In this document: positions 16,133-24,763 of the stretch, piece by piece
Numbering within the stretch: position 1 is the first letter of the stretch
Layout of the letters: every line of letters begins with the position of its first letter
Assembly (NCBI GenBank): GCA_014324115.1
Contig: JACOMS010000003.1
Location: 1 to 41,306, forward strand
Length of the DNA stretch: 41,306 bases
Source of the DNA: Hyphomonadaceae bacterium
GTDB lineage: Bacteria > Pseudomonadota > Alphaproteobacteria > Caulobacterales > Maricaulaceae
Reading direction: 5' to 3'
The notes under the pieces: model-generated
Databases searched by the model: none
What the model was told of the DNA's origin: nothing
The model's input: the letters and a program-made list of their open reading frames with translations, nothing else
Translations under genes and position numbers: made by a program

Positions 16133-16724
16133 TCAGAAATTTAACAAAGGCGTCGGCACGGTGGCTTTTTGCGTGTTTCTCCTTCGGATCAATTTCTGCA
16201 AAAGTTTTATCATCCCCGAGCGCGCAAAAGATCGGATCATAGCCAAAGCCCTTGTCTCCGCGCGGTGGCCAGACAATATGACCCTCGACTCTGCCCTCAT
16301 AGACTTTGGTAGCACCATCCGGCCAAGCGAGGCACAGCGCACAGATAAACCGGGCCGTGTCCGGACCCGGGCTTTCGCCCATCAATCGATTTACATGCCA
16401 CATAGCCATGTTGAAATCCCGACCTCCACCTTCGCTTTTTGGAATTTCCGCCCAATCCGCAGCACAAACACCCGGCGCACCATCAAGCGCATCCACCGCC
16501 AGACCGCTATCATCGGACAAAGCAGGCCATCCAGTTGCTTTGGCTGCTGCCAGAGCCTTGATCCGCGCATTCCCCGAAAAGATCGTTTCAGTCTCGTCCG
16601 GTTTGGGCAAACCCAACTCAGCCACGCTTCTGGTCTCTACACCCAGAGGACTCAAAAGCTCTCCAATCTCGCGCACTTTGCCTTTGTTATGGGACGCAAT
16701 GACAAGTTTGGATAGCCTGTGCAT
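16110..16724 (-). CDS. rdgB: Non-canonical purine NTP pyrophosphatase, RdgB/HAM1 family
   Basis: This enzyme hydrolyses ITP, dITP and XTP to monophosphates, keeping deaminated purines out of DNA and RNA. The 204-residue protein shows [13 protein letters not shown] at the start, [36 protein letters not shown] (the acidic metal site), and GFGYDPIF followed by [20 protein letters not shown]. The tyrosine usual after PGV is cysteine here ([10 protein letters not shown]). The gene overlaps hemW downstream. Upstream, rph normally abuts it; here the DUF2975/XRE pair intervenes. Confidence 0.95.
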   Translation of the reverse strand: MHRLSKLVIASHNKGKVREIGELLSPLGVETRSVAELGLPKPDETETIFSGNARIKALAAAKATGWPALSDDSGLAVDALDGAPGVCAADWAEIPKSEGGGRDFNMAMWHVNRLMGESPGPDTARFICALCLAWPDGATKVYEGRVEGHIVWPPRGDKGFGYDPIFCALGDDKTFAEIDPKEKHAKSHRADAFVKFLNDQFPNV

Positions 16725-16835
16725 GGGTAGTTTATAGGCCCGTGTTGTACAAAAATGCAGAGTAAACTACAGGCAAACTGTCGCTTGCTTTCCCTCTCAT
16801 TACTGTTTATCGATAATTCCGAACACGTGGTATGT

Positions 16836-17321
16836 ATGAACGAATTATTTTCCTATACGGCTCCCGTGATCGCACGTGTGTTGAATGTGGCGCTGATCAT
16901 TGTCATGGGGCTTTTGGCACTATTCGCTGTCTTTTTGGTCGCTTTTGGCATTTTCATGTTGTTTGACCCCGACCCGAGCATGGCGACGCGGGTCAGTGAG
17001 GGTCTGAAAAGATCCGGATACAATACGGTGGAAAAAGTAGCCCCGTTTTTTGCAGCAGTATTGGCGTTGGCCTATTTCTATATCGCAAGTGTGGTACGCG
17101 GAATTGTCAAAACCTTGACAAATGGTAATCCGTTTGTCGAAGGTAACATTTCCCGCCTGCGCAAGACTTGGATTATTGTGGCTTTGGCCGAAATTTTCCG
17201 CATCTTCGCAATCAACGATACAACTCTGTCTTCCTGGTTCCTCGTATTCGTCATTGCGACGATGGCCGAGGTGTTCCGCATTGGCCTTGAACTCAAGCGT
17301 GATCAGGAGCTCACTGTTTAA
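16836..17321 (+). CDS. DUF2975 membrane protein
   Basis: A 161-residue protein with four predicted membrane helices: about residues 13-38 (VALIIVMGLLALFAVFLVAF), 68-88 (VAPFFAAVLALAYFYIASVV), 110-127 (IIVALAEIFRIFAI) and 134-150. The motif GNPFVEGNISRLRK before helix three is typical of DUF2975. Members are always paired with a small XRE regulator, as here, but their function is unknown. The ATG at 16836 begins MNELFSYTAP; a frame from 16755 adds 27 residues without family similarity. The stop overlaps the next start in TAATG. Confidence 0.85.
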   Translation: MNELFSYTAPVIARVLNVALIIVMGLLALFAVFLVAFGIFMLFDPDPSMATRVSEGLKRSGYNTVEKVAPFFAAVLALAYFYIASVVRGIVKTLTNGNPFVEGNISRLRKTWIIVALAEIFRIFAINDTTLSSWFLVFVIATMAEVFRIGLELKRDQELTV

Positions 17322-17554
17322 TGCCCATTCGCGTCAACCTGGACCGCGTGCTGCTCGACCGCCGTATGTCTTTGACGGAGATCTCTGATCGAGTCGGTAT
17401 CACGCTCGCCAATCTGTCTATCCTCAAAACCGGAAAAGCTCGCGCCATACGCTTTTCCACACTGGATGCCCTCTGCCGCGAACTGGAGTGTCAGCCGGCC
17501 GATATCCTCAAATACGAACCGGATGAGAAAATCCTGGCGAAGGCAGCAGAATAA
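17321..17554 (+). CDS. XRE-family transcriptional regulator (HTH_26 type)
   Basis: A 77-residue Cro/CI-like DNA-binding protein. The helix-turn-helix is formed by LTEISDRVGITLANLSILKT followed by GKARAIRFSTLDALCRELEC, with the hallmark QPADILKYEPDE tail of the small regulators paired with DUF2975. It lacks an effector domain. It overlaps the DUF2975 gene by one base (TAATG), so the two are coupled, and it ends exactly next to the rph stop on the opposite strand. It probably regulates its own operon. Confidence 0.88.
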   Translation: MPIRVNLDRVLLDRRMSLTEISDRVGITLANLSILKTGKARAIRFSTLDALCRELECQPADILKYEPDEKILAKAAE

Positions 17555-18268
17555 TCAAGCCAGGGCTTTTGCCTGCATTGCACATAATTCGCCAATGCCC
17601 TTCTGTGCGAGACGCATCAGATCAGCCATTTCATCCGCTTTAAAAGGTACATCTTCGGCACTGACTTGGAGCTCAATGATATCACCCGTCTCCGTTAGCA
17701 CGAAATTGGCATCAGTCTGTGCATTGCTGTCTTCGATATATTCGAGATCAAGGCGGCATTCCCTGTCGACAATTCCGCAGGACACAGCCGCTACACGGTC
17801 TGTGACAGGATGGGTTTCCAAGACACCACTTTCCACCAACCCGGAACAGGCCTGATACAGGGCGAGCCAAGCGCCGGTAATGGACGCCGTGCGCGTGCCA
17901 CCATCCGCCTGCAGGACATCGCAGTCCACCACAATCTGACGCTCGCCCAGCTTTTCCAGATCAATGGCGGTGCGCAAGCTGCGCCCGATCAGGCGCTGGA
18001 TTTCCACCGTACGTCCGCCTTGTTTGCCGCGGGCAGCCTCACGCCCCGTCCGGCTATGCGTTGAGCGGGGCAGCATGCCATATTCCGCCGTAACCCATCC
18101 CTGCCCTTGTCCACGCAGCCACGGTGGCAATCCTTCATCAACACTGGCCGTACACAGCACATGGGTATGACCGAACCGGATCAGACATGATCCTTCGGCA
18201 TGGCGCGATACGCCCAACTCCATCTTCACGGGACGGAGTTCATGGGCTTGGCGGTCATTCGGTCTCAT
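17555..18268 (-). CDS. rph: Ribonuclease PH
   Basis: RNase PH is a phosphorolytic 3'-to-5' exonuclease that trims tRNA precursors. The 237-residue protein starts [14 protein letters not shown], with the active-site segments [46 protein letters not shown] and the acidic [12 protein letters not shown] near the end. The length is normal. I prefer the ATG at 18268 over the one at 18286 because the family begins MRPN. It is convergent with the XRE gene with no spacing. Upstream lies what is left of hrcA, its usual divergent neighbour. Confidence 0.96.
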   Translation of the reverse strand: MRPNDRQAHELRPVKMELGVSRHAEGSCLIRFGHTHVLCTASVDEGLPPWLRGQGQGWVTAEYGMLPRSTHSRTGREAARGKQGGRTVEIQRLIGRSLRTAIDLEKLGERQIVVDCDVLQADGGTRTASITGAWLALYQACSGLVESGVLETHPVTDRVAAVSCGIVDRECRLDLEYIEDSNAQTDANFVLTETGDIIELQVSAEDVPFKADEMADLMRLAQKGIGELCAMQAKALA

Positions 18269-18329
18269 AGTGCGTTTATAACCCAATCGAACACACTTGG
18301 AAGCAGGTCTTTTTTCACCAGATAATTCG

Positions 18330-18461
18330 ATGATGAGAAAGTCGGTTACAGTTACTTTATCCGATCTGGATGGTCAAGCATATTTGATTTTTCGCGATAT
18401 CGTCAACACATATCCCGAAACCGGCTTGATGGGGCACAACTTGAGGGCTTGGTTCACATAA
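18330..18461 (+). pseudogene. hrcA: hrcA heat-shock repressor, N-terminal remnant
   Basis: The 43-codon frame contains [20 protein letters not shown] and then ETGLMG, which aligns with the HrcA N-terminus pattern L-D-x-R-x-x-x-I-F-R-x-I-V-E-x-Y-x-x-T-G-x-x-V-G. Similarity ends after about 26 residues, before the S-R-T-L motif, and a stop follows at 18459. The rest of hrcA, and grpE that often follows it, are not seen. The position next to rph in divergent orientation is the standard alphaproteobacterial place for hrcA, which supports the call. A decayed transposase begins within about 20 bases. The remnant cannot encode a working repressor. Confidence 0.6.
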
Positions 18462-18468
18462 CATCCCG

Positions 18469-18748
18469 GCCAAAGGGGTCTGGACCGATACCGCCTGCAG
18501 ATCAAACAAAAACGAAGCCTGGCTGTCTCGCCATGGGCTTGTCAGCCGTATCCATTGCAAAAAACCAAGGGGGCAAAAAACCAAAGGGGCAGCCCATGCC
18601 GACCCATATCAAGCGTGCCAATAGCGCAAGATCAAAAGTCAGGGCTCTTGTCGAACATCCATTCGCCGATCAGAAACGCCGCATGGGTCTGAGGATCAGG
18701 ACCATGGGTCTGGCCCGCGCCATAATCAAAATCGGGATGGGACAGTAT
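18469..18748 (+). mobile_element. IS5-family transposase remnant, C-terminal part
   Basis: From 18478 the frame reads VWTDTACRSNKNEAWLSRHG and LVSRIHCKKP, then shifts to KPKGQPMPTHIKRANSARSK and VRALVEHPFADQKRRMGLRI with RTMGLARAIIKIGM. This is the C-terminal DDE region of IS5-family transposases, including the catalytic Glu in VEHPFA. The frameshift coincides with a near-perfect 16-17 base tandem duplication (18557-18572 and 18573-18589). The usual C-terminal tail after KIGM is replaced by the end of a different IS. Confidence 0.75.
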
Positions 18749-18777
18749 ATACTGGATTTAATGAGTCCTGATTCTAG
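18749..18777 (+). repeat. IS terminus plus CTAG target, left end of the island
   Basis: Bases 18749-18771 (containing ACTGGATTTAATGAGTCCTG) are identical, in inverted orientation, to 41216-41238 at the right edge of the window. There the sequence is the end of an IS5-type element including the transposase stop. The end is followed by CTAG (18774-18777), a Y-T-A-R type target used by some IS5-group elements. Confidence 0.75.
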
Positions 18778-21700
18778 TGTAACCAGGGATTTAAATTAGC
18801 CGCAATAAAATGATTGGAAATAAAGTTTTTCATAAACTCATATACGTCAAATCTGGGTGTTTTTTGCCGATTCAATGCGAGCTCCAAGGCATGTCTCAAT
18901 TCCGCCAGCTTGAAATACCCACACTGCGCTGTGGCATCCGGCGTCATAAAACCGGCGTCATAAAACCGGTTATCTGCGGGCATTATTCCGTCACATTCAG
19001 GGTACTCTGCCATGAAATTTTCGCATCGTCCGCTTATCAGGCCCAACATCAGATTGTTCACAGATGAACACAAATCCAGAGAAAACGCACTCAAATTCAA
19101 AATGGCGACATTTTTGCCATTTACGTCGAGACTATCATTGCTCAAGAATGATGCAAAATCCGATGACGGCCCTGAAAGTACGGAAATATTTTCGGCTTTG
19201 TCGCCTTTCAGGTCCTTATAATTTTCTCCGACGATAAATTTCATGCCGAGAACACCGTATAACTCAAGAAAATCCTGGATAAGTTCGGCCCTATCGGAGA
19301 AACACAGGATCGTATGAGAGGAGGATAGATCCCGATCCTCAAAACTTGCATTGCAAACATGACTACTATCCGGTAAGTCGCCAAACTTGGTTTTTGTGGT
19401 GTCTAACTTGGAGAGAAAAGATGAAAGCCTGATGATATATTCCTCTTTGTCATACACGGCATATTCGCGAAAAAGATAATTCGGCAGTGCTCCCGCCATG
19501 TCCAGTAATTCCCTGTAACTTTTTTTTTCGAGTGTTTCACATAGTCGCTCTCGCTTTTTTGCAGAGGATTGTGATGTCTTCAGGCATGCCCGGACATCAT
19601 CCACATAAGTCTCGAAAGACAGGAGCCTGGTTAGCTCTTCTCTTTTCTGTTTTGCCAGGGATTTCGGATTTTCGATAATGTTAACAAGGGCCCGTGCAGC
19701 TTCTTCCACATCGCCATAACCAACAGCATATATGACTCCTTCGTAATCTTGAATGATGGGCCCAAATCCTGTTGCATCTCTAAATACCAAGGCGGGGGTT
19801 TCACTCTCAATCGCGTCCAAAACGACGTTGGGATAGGGGTCCAGACGCGAAGACAGAAAAAATACATCCGCACATGTGAAGAAAATATCCATTGAATCTT
19901 GATGGGGAACAAAAAACACGAAATCCCCGATTGTATGTACCCTAAGGAAGTAATCAAGATAGAGTGCATGCTCGGGATCTTTCTTGACGTCGAATTTTCC
20001 GCCGACCCATATGAATCGCCAATCATATGCATCGCTCTGATCAATCACTTTCCTGGCTGTTTGAACGAAGAGATCCAGCCCTTTGCGGGTATTGATCTGC
20101 CCAGCCCCCAGAACAACTTTTACTTTGTCTGAGTCAACGCCGAACATTTTGTTAAACGCATCACGCGACATGACATCATGCTTGGGACCGGACTTGTTAA
20201 AACCCTGCGGCCGAATGGTTGATATGCCTTGAGGAATATCCGAGGCAGGATGAAACTCTCTGAGTTCCTGCCGGAAAGAGTCTCGAACAATGGCCGCTGG
20301 AAAAATTGCATGATCAGAGAGTATCAACGCACGGGAAGAATGTCCGTGCGGTAACACATAAAACGCGAATTCGTGAAACAGTGATAACACACTCATTTTG
20401 TTGGCCAAAAACCGCGGAATTGTTGGGTAACATACGATTGAATTTACCAGTGCAGTATCAGCATTGAATTCATCCTTCAGGCTTTTGAGGGCTTCCCGGA
20501 AAGTGTCGACATCGGACCAGCCAACAAGATACCTTACAGAAACCTCACGAAAAGCATCATCAAGGATACCTGATTTTCCTGTCCAAATGACCACGTTGCA
20601 GGTGTTGGACAAAAACTTCGCCAAATTCACCGCCACAACAGGAGCACCCGTGCGGCTCGACTCATGGGTGACTAATATGACGGTTTTCTTTGATTTGACA
20701 TATTTTATCTGCCCATCAAGTACCTCAATATCCCCAAGGCCGAGCGAGAGGCGGCCTTCGTCCCGGCCAAAATTTTCGAAGTGCAACGCCGGTTCGCGGA
20801 CGTTGTCTATCAGATCCGGGTAAGTCTCAATATAGAACCTGAAATCAAATTGAGTATTTGGTGGAATGCCGAGGTTCTGTCCGTAGAGTAAATAATGTTC
20901 ATGGGGGTTTTCAAGCTTTTCACCTTTGAAAAAAGAGCGATAGTAGGCTTCATCCAGGATCCCTAAATCCTTCAGTTGCAATACAGCATCATTTAATTGA
21001 TCGGCAGTCTCATAGATCCCCATGATTCTTTTGCGGTGAATAAAGGCTCTGTGAGAAAAATAATCGTTAAACAGGGATTTATAGGCTCGCTCAATCTCGC
21101 CCGAAGAGCCTGTGATTTCGTCAGACTGCTTGACGATTTCATGCTTGAGCACCTGTTTTAAATCGGATTTTGTATAAAACTTCGACTTTCTATGAGGCGA
21201 ATACCGCCTGATAATCAAATATTCGAAACCCGCAGTCGCCAGATTGGGATATCTTGAAAATCCATACCCTGCCGATTTGAAATCATCCCACGCTTCGGAT
21301 GAGGGTATGGAATAATAATCCGCATAAAAATCAGGATTGAAGTAGAGGCTTTGAGCCTCGTCCAGAAAACTAAATGAACCGGAAACTTCACTGGACAGAA
21401 AAGTATTTAACCCTATCCCCGCCACTTTACGGGATGTGATCGAACGGAAGCGTTCAATCCCCCCGACATTGACGAAGTGCTCTTCCGGTAGAAGAGCAAA
21501 ATCCACCAAAGCTAAATATTTTTTTTTATAATCGCTCAGATTGAAGGCATACCTCGCCCCCTTGTCGTAGACGAAAGTCCTCTGAAAACCTTTAAAAACA
21601 GCCGTAATTCTTTCTTGTGTTTCTGAATAGGCGTCCGGGTTGGGTGAAGCACCGTAGCGACACCCCAAATAACAAAAATGGAAAAACGGATTCTGGTCGG

Positions 21701-21911
21701 CCCCGATATTATACTTTTTTGCATACCACTTCGGGTCAAACCAGTGATTGGGACGCAATTGTTTCTGCCACCCTTTATCACAATAATGTTGCCAAACATT
21801 GCGGGAATTCAAAACGACGCCGAGATTAGCGCCTTTAGCATACGCGACAGCGTCAAACTCCAAAAATGGGGTCAGGGAAAGCCCGTAGCAGCCCCTTTCA
21901 AAATGCTGCAT
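18774..21911 (-). CDS. Large GT4-type glycosyltransferase with N-terminal repeats
   Basis: A 1045-residue protein. Residues 1 to about 400 carry degenerate units of the form F-D-x-x-x-Y ... H-Y/F-x-x-x-G-x-x-x-G-x-x-P, for example WFDPKWYAKKYNIGADQNPF followed by FHFCYLGCRYG. A GT-B glycosyltransferase follows: the acceptor-side start VILVTHESSRTGAPVVAVNL (about 410), and the donor domain with GAGQINTRKGLDLFVQTARK, FFLSSRLDPYPNVVLDAIE and a final helix near 760. The last 250 residues match nothing I know. It likely adds sugars to a surface polysaccharide. The first methionine falls inside a repeat unit, and the frame upstream is open except for one TAA. The stop codon TAG lies inside the CTAG at the IS junction. 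Confidence 0.78.
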   Translation of the reverse strand: MQHFERGCYGLSLTPFLEFDAVAYAKGANLGVVLNSRNVWQHYCDKGWQKQLRPNHWFDPKWYAKKYNIGADQNPFFHFCYLGCRYGASPNPDAYSETQERITAVFKGFQRTFVYDKGARYAFNLSDYKKKYLALVDFALLPEEHFVNVGGIERFRSITSRKVAGIGLNTFLSSEVSGSFSFLDEAQSLYFNPDFYADYYSIPSSEAWDDFKSAGYGFSRYPNLATAGFEYLIIRRYSPHRKSKFYTKSDLKQVLKHEIVKQSDEITGSSGEIERAYKSLFNDYFSHRAFIHRKRIMGIYETADQLNDAVLQLKDLGILDEAYYRSFFKGEKLENPHEHYLLYGQNLGIPPNTQFDFRFYIETYPDLIDNVREPALHFENFGRDEGRLSLGLGDIEVLDGQIKYVKSKKTVILVTHESSRTGAPVVAVNLAKFLSNTCNVVIWTGKSGILDDAFREVSVRYLVGWSDVDTFREALKSLKDEFNADTALVNSIVCYPTIPRFLANKMSVLSLFHEFAFYVLPHGHSSRALILSDHAIFPAAIVRDSFRQELREFHPASDIPQGISTIRPQGFNKSGPKHDVMSRDAFNKMFGVDSDKVKVVLGAGQINTRKGLDLFVQTARKVIDQSDAYDWRFIWVGGKFDVKKDPEHALYLDYFLRVHTIGDFVFFVPHQDSMDIFFTCADVFFLSSRLDPYPNVVLDAIESETPALVFRDATGFGPIIQDYEGVIYAVGYGDVEEAARALVNIIENPKSLAKQKREELTRLLSFETYVDDVRACLKTSQSSAKKRERLCETLEKKSYRELLDMAGALPNYLFREYAVYDKEEYIIRLSSFLSKLDTTKTKFGDLPDSSHVCNASFEDRDLSSSHTILCFSDRAELIQDFLELYGVLGMKFIVGENYKDLKGDKAENISVLSGPSSDFASFLSNDSLDVNGKNVAILNLSAFSLDLCSSVNNLMLGLISGRCENFMAEYPECDGIMPADNRFYDAGFMTPDATAQCGYFKLAELRHALELALNRQKTPRFDVYEFMKNFISNHFIAANLNPWLH

Positions 21912-22739
21912 TTACAGACCGACCTTGTATCTTGTGCGGCCTTCTGCCATACCGAACTCCAAATAGTGAGAAAGTGGCTCAATCTCCCCTTTCCATATAT
22001 CTAGGTTCATAAAGAGGTATTTGTGGCTGTCAAAAAGCCGACAGGCGTTCACTTTTTGTTTCCAACCATAGAGCAGGTAGTGATCTATCCAGTCCACATA
22101 TAAACCGTGATATGATTCGGATATCTGGTTCACATAATATAGCGTGTCAAAATAGGGTTCAATTAATCCGTATTTTGACGTAGACTTATCGGTCCATTCC
22201 GTGCTGGGAGCCCGACCTTCAGTCTTGCCGTTTTGCACGTAATGAAGAAAGGGAAACAGACCATCAACCATTAAGTCTTCATTATTAAAAATATAGAAGG
22301 TCGGGCAAAAGTCCGCACGCGGCCACCATCCGCGCATGTAACCGAAAGCGGCGTAATCCAAGGTGGGGTCATCTTTGATCGTGATCGCATGTCCGTACTT
22401 TTCAACATAAAAATCGGGATCAAAACCCTCTTTTATCTCCTCGGCGACCCCCAAAACATATGGATCCTCAACAAACATGGTTCTTAACCCCTTTTTACGT
22501 CCAACCCTCAGATAATGGAGAAAGGGGTTCGTCTGGCTGGGATAAATGCGGGGATTGCTTAGAAGGTAGTAATCTGTCGAAAACCACCCGGACGGGTCAA
22601 GACGCCGCAGCCATCCTTTCTGGCAGTAATGCATCGCCGCGTCAAAACCCCTACCGACTTCAAAATCCAGTTGCCCAAGGTAATGGGTAGCGTCAAAGTG
22701 GTTTCTGACTAAATTCAGATCTCTATTCTTTATGAACAC
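21912..22739 (-). CDS. Repeat-rich protein, probable N-terminal part of the next glycosyltransferase
   Basis: The 275-residue product consists almost wholly of the same F-D-x-x-x-Y/H-Y-x-x-x-G repeats, for example HFDATHYLGQL, FDPDFYVEKYG, YFDTLYYVNQI and LSHYLEFGMAEGRTRY. It has no catalytic domain. Its TAA stop is followed directly, in the same frame, by the ATG of the glycosyltransferase at 21911. One nonsense codon therefore separates it from a 1320-residue repeat-plus-transferase protein. The start is GTG at 22739. Whether it is an independent coupled protein or the broken front of one gene cannot be told here. Confidence 0.6.
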   Translation of the reverse strand: MFIKNRDLNLVRNHFDATHYLGQLDFEVGRGFDAAMHYCQKGWLRRLDPSGWFSTDYYLLSNPRIYPSQTNPFLHYLRVGRKKGLRTMFVEDPYVLGVAEEIKEGFDPDFYVEKYGHAITIKDDPTLDYAAFGYMRGWWPRADFCPTFYIFNNEDLMVDGLFPFLHYVQNGKTEGRAPSTEWTDKSTSKYGLIEPYFDTLYYVNQISESYHGLYVDWIDHYLLYGWKQKVNACRLFDSHKYLFMNLDIWKGEIEPLSHYLEFGMAEGRTRYKVGL

Positions 22740-22748
22740 GTTTTCATG

Positions 22749-23192
22749 TCAGGACACTAGGAATTTAGTTTTGTCCTGGCAATCAAGACTCAAACCCCGG
22801 CTTGCCAAATGATCTCCAATAGATGTTGCAAGCCCGACATACTCGACATAGCTTTTCTCCCAACTGCTCTCTTGATCTTTGCTGTCCGTTAAATACTGAC
22901 CCTCATCATGATACCAAAGTATGTGGGCCATTTCCAAGAATTTTTCCTCATCGCTCACCACGTCTTCTGCCATCAGTAGCATCTCACCCTTTATGATCGG
23001 AACATGGACGTATTCAACCTTTACGGAAAAGTCAACACTTCTGCAAAAATTTAATTTTTTGAGCCTCCCTCCAGAAACGATTTCCAGCGGACAGCGTTCC
23101 GGCCAAACTGCGGCCCCGGCATGAGATATGCCTGACTGCTCAGCCGTTTCTGCGTTGCGTATAATGTCAGAACCTTTCCCAAGCTGTGACAC
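22749..23192 (-). CDS. Hypothetical protein
   Basis: A 147-residue frame that I do not recognise. It has no signal peptide or membrane segment. The middle (SVDFSVKVEYVHVPIIKGEM) looks like alternating beta strands, and the C-terminal third is acidic and helical (DEEKFLEMAHILWYHDEGQY). It sits ten bases before the repeat protein and 49 bases after the DUF4127 gene, on the same strand, so it is probably co-transcribed and may be an accessory of the glycosyltransferase. The start is uncertain. Confidence 0.45.
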   Translation of the reverse strand: MSQLGKGSDIIRNAETAEQSGISHAGAAVWPERCPLEIVSGGRLKKLNFCRSVDFSVKVEYVHVPIIKGEMLLMAEDVVSDEEKFLEMAHILWYHDEGQYLTDSKDQESSWEKSYVEYVGLATSIGDHLASRGLSLDCQDKTKFLVS

Positions 23193-23241
23193 TTATCGTT
23201 AGATATCTCAAGAGATTTACGCTCACATGCGGCGGTCGGCA

Positions 23242-24720
23242 CTATGGAAAACTGATATCGCTGCTGAATCCGGCTTCGAATGTTCGCGCCCAAGGAAAAA
23301 CAACTTCCCTTAATCGAATGAAGCTTAAAGACTTCCCGGTGAGCCACTGTTGAGCCGCCTGCTCCAGCTCGATTCTGTCGGTTTCACGCGGTGGAGACAA
23401 ACCGATTTTATCCCGGATCACTTGCCGGTATTTTGCCTGATAGAATGCGTCGTCCAATAAACGAAACGCCAGTAACTGGAGCTGCGGTATTTGAAAATCG
23501 CTCACAGACCGAATTTGAATCTGGGCTGCCAAGGTTCCCAAACTGTTACTTGCGGTGTTCCAGGCGCCGTACCCGGCAATTTTTCGGGGTTCGAATTGGT
23601 CCAGCATGAGGTCGAAAAATTTCGGGTCACCCCCGTTCGCATAAGCAAGGTCCGCAAAGGCAATGGGGGTGCCTTCGCTTTCCCGGCGCCGAAGTCCGGT
23701 TATCCACTCTTTCCGTAGTTGATAACGGGATTGGAGCGGGATTTGAAGCGCCCAGTCACCCTGCCTTTGTCGAGCTGTATGAATGGCGAGAATGACATCA
23801 GCCTGGTCAACTGATTGGGCGACTTGTGCACCGGCAGCCAGAAGTTGATTCCGGGCCGCAACTCCGATGGGTTGATTCTCATAACGCGGGACGAGGGATT
23901 TGGCATCTTCGGGAAAATGCCAACTCAGATAAACTTTCCTGGATGCACGGTCTTCCAGTTTTGAAATCAGGTGCGACAGCAGCGTCCACGCAACTTCATC
24001 TGCCCCGGAATAGACCAGAATTTTTTCGGCAAGCCCATGCTTCTTAATCAGGGCTTTTAATCGGCGCGTTTCACTAATGTTGAACCCATATTGCGCATTG
24101 TCATCCTGGGGCAGTATGAGGCGATCAAATATCCCGTCAACAACGCCATTGATAATGGTCTTCGCAATTTCAAAGTTGCGATATCTTGTCTGCAAATAAT
24201 CCGTCCGGATTGTTTCTGGAATTTTGTTTTGGGCGTCTCTGGAACGTCGATTGTCCAATTCGTCACCATGAACCTTGTATTTATCGGCGTAAAAAGACCA
24301 TTCCCAAATCCGTTCGCCGTACTTATCCCAATATTCTTTTTCCTCTTCGTTGATATTACTGTTTGAGATGCGCATTGTGGTAAGAGAGCCGTAGATGGGC
24401 TTTTTTGGAAATTCGGACTTTATCTCGCGCGAGCAGGCAAGGCGATCTGATAGTGACTGCATATCTTCACCTGATATCCGGCTTGCAATAAGACCCCCGT
24501 ACATAAGGGTGTCCAGGGAAAGTACGAAGCCGTCCACGTTTGGCGCATTCCCGAGCACCCATTCCCTGAGTGCATCGCGATCGGCAATTTCACGAATGAA
24601 GCCAAGGAACTTAACAGGCGGAAGGATGACATCCCAACCGGCCAGTGCGCCAAGATATTTTAATTGTGAACAAACAACCGGCCTCGCATCGACTGGAAGC
24701 ACAAGTACCTTCTTATGCAT
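23242..24720 (-). CDS. DUF4127 family protein
   Basis: A 492-residue cytoplasmic protein starting MHKKVLVLPVDARPVVCSQL, the DUF4127 signature (L-P-x-D-x-R-P-V). Further conserved parts are LSLDTLMYGGLIASR, LPQDDNAQYGFN, VYSGADEVAWTLLSHL and FADLAYANGGDP followed later by YGAWNTASNSLGT. The biochemical function is not established; the family recurs in carbohydrate-utilisation clusters, and conserved Asp/Asn and His residues suggest an enzyme. Here it lies behind the ABC ATPase and the mannosidase. I chose the ATG at 24720; the frame upstream overlaps the ATPase end and is not conserved. Confidence 0.85.
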   Translation of the reverse strand: MHKKVLVLPVDARPVVCSQLKYLGALAGWDVILPPVKFLGFIREIADRDALREWVLGNAPNVDGFVLSLDTLMYGGLIASRISGEDMQSLSDRLACSREIKSEFPKKPIYGSLTTMRISNSNINEEEKEYWDKYGERIWEWSFYADKYKVHGDELDNRRSRDAQNKIPETIRTDYLQTRYRNFEIAKTIINGVVDGIFDRLILPQDDNAQYGFNISETRRLKALIKKHGLAEKILVYSGADEVAWTLLSHLISKLEDRASRKVYLSWHFPEDAKSLVPRYENQPIGVAARNQLLAAGAQVAQSVDQADVILAIHTARQRQGDWALQIPLQSRYQLRKEWITGLRRRESEGTPIAFADLAYANGGDPKFFDLMLDQFEPRKIAGYGAWNTASNSLGTLAAQIQIRSVSDFQIPQLQLLAFRLLDDAFYQAKYRQVIRDKIGLSPPRETDRIELEQAAQQWLTGKSLSFIRLREVVFPWARTFEAGFSSDISFP

Positions 24721-24763
24721 GCAGTCTACCCCGGATCTACAATCGTTTTGGGTGCAGAAATTT

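Noticed and set aside
18774-18800. The island glycosyltransferase cut off by IS insertion
   Set aside because: Its stop codon is part of the CTAG target that would have existed before insertion, so the gene may be complete, with the IS landing exactly at its end.
23051-23347. A 98-residue minus-strand frame overlapping the DUF4127 end and the 147-residue gene
   Set aside because: It overlaps two better-supported frames and has no family-like features.
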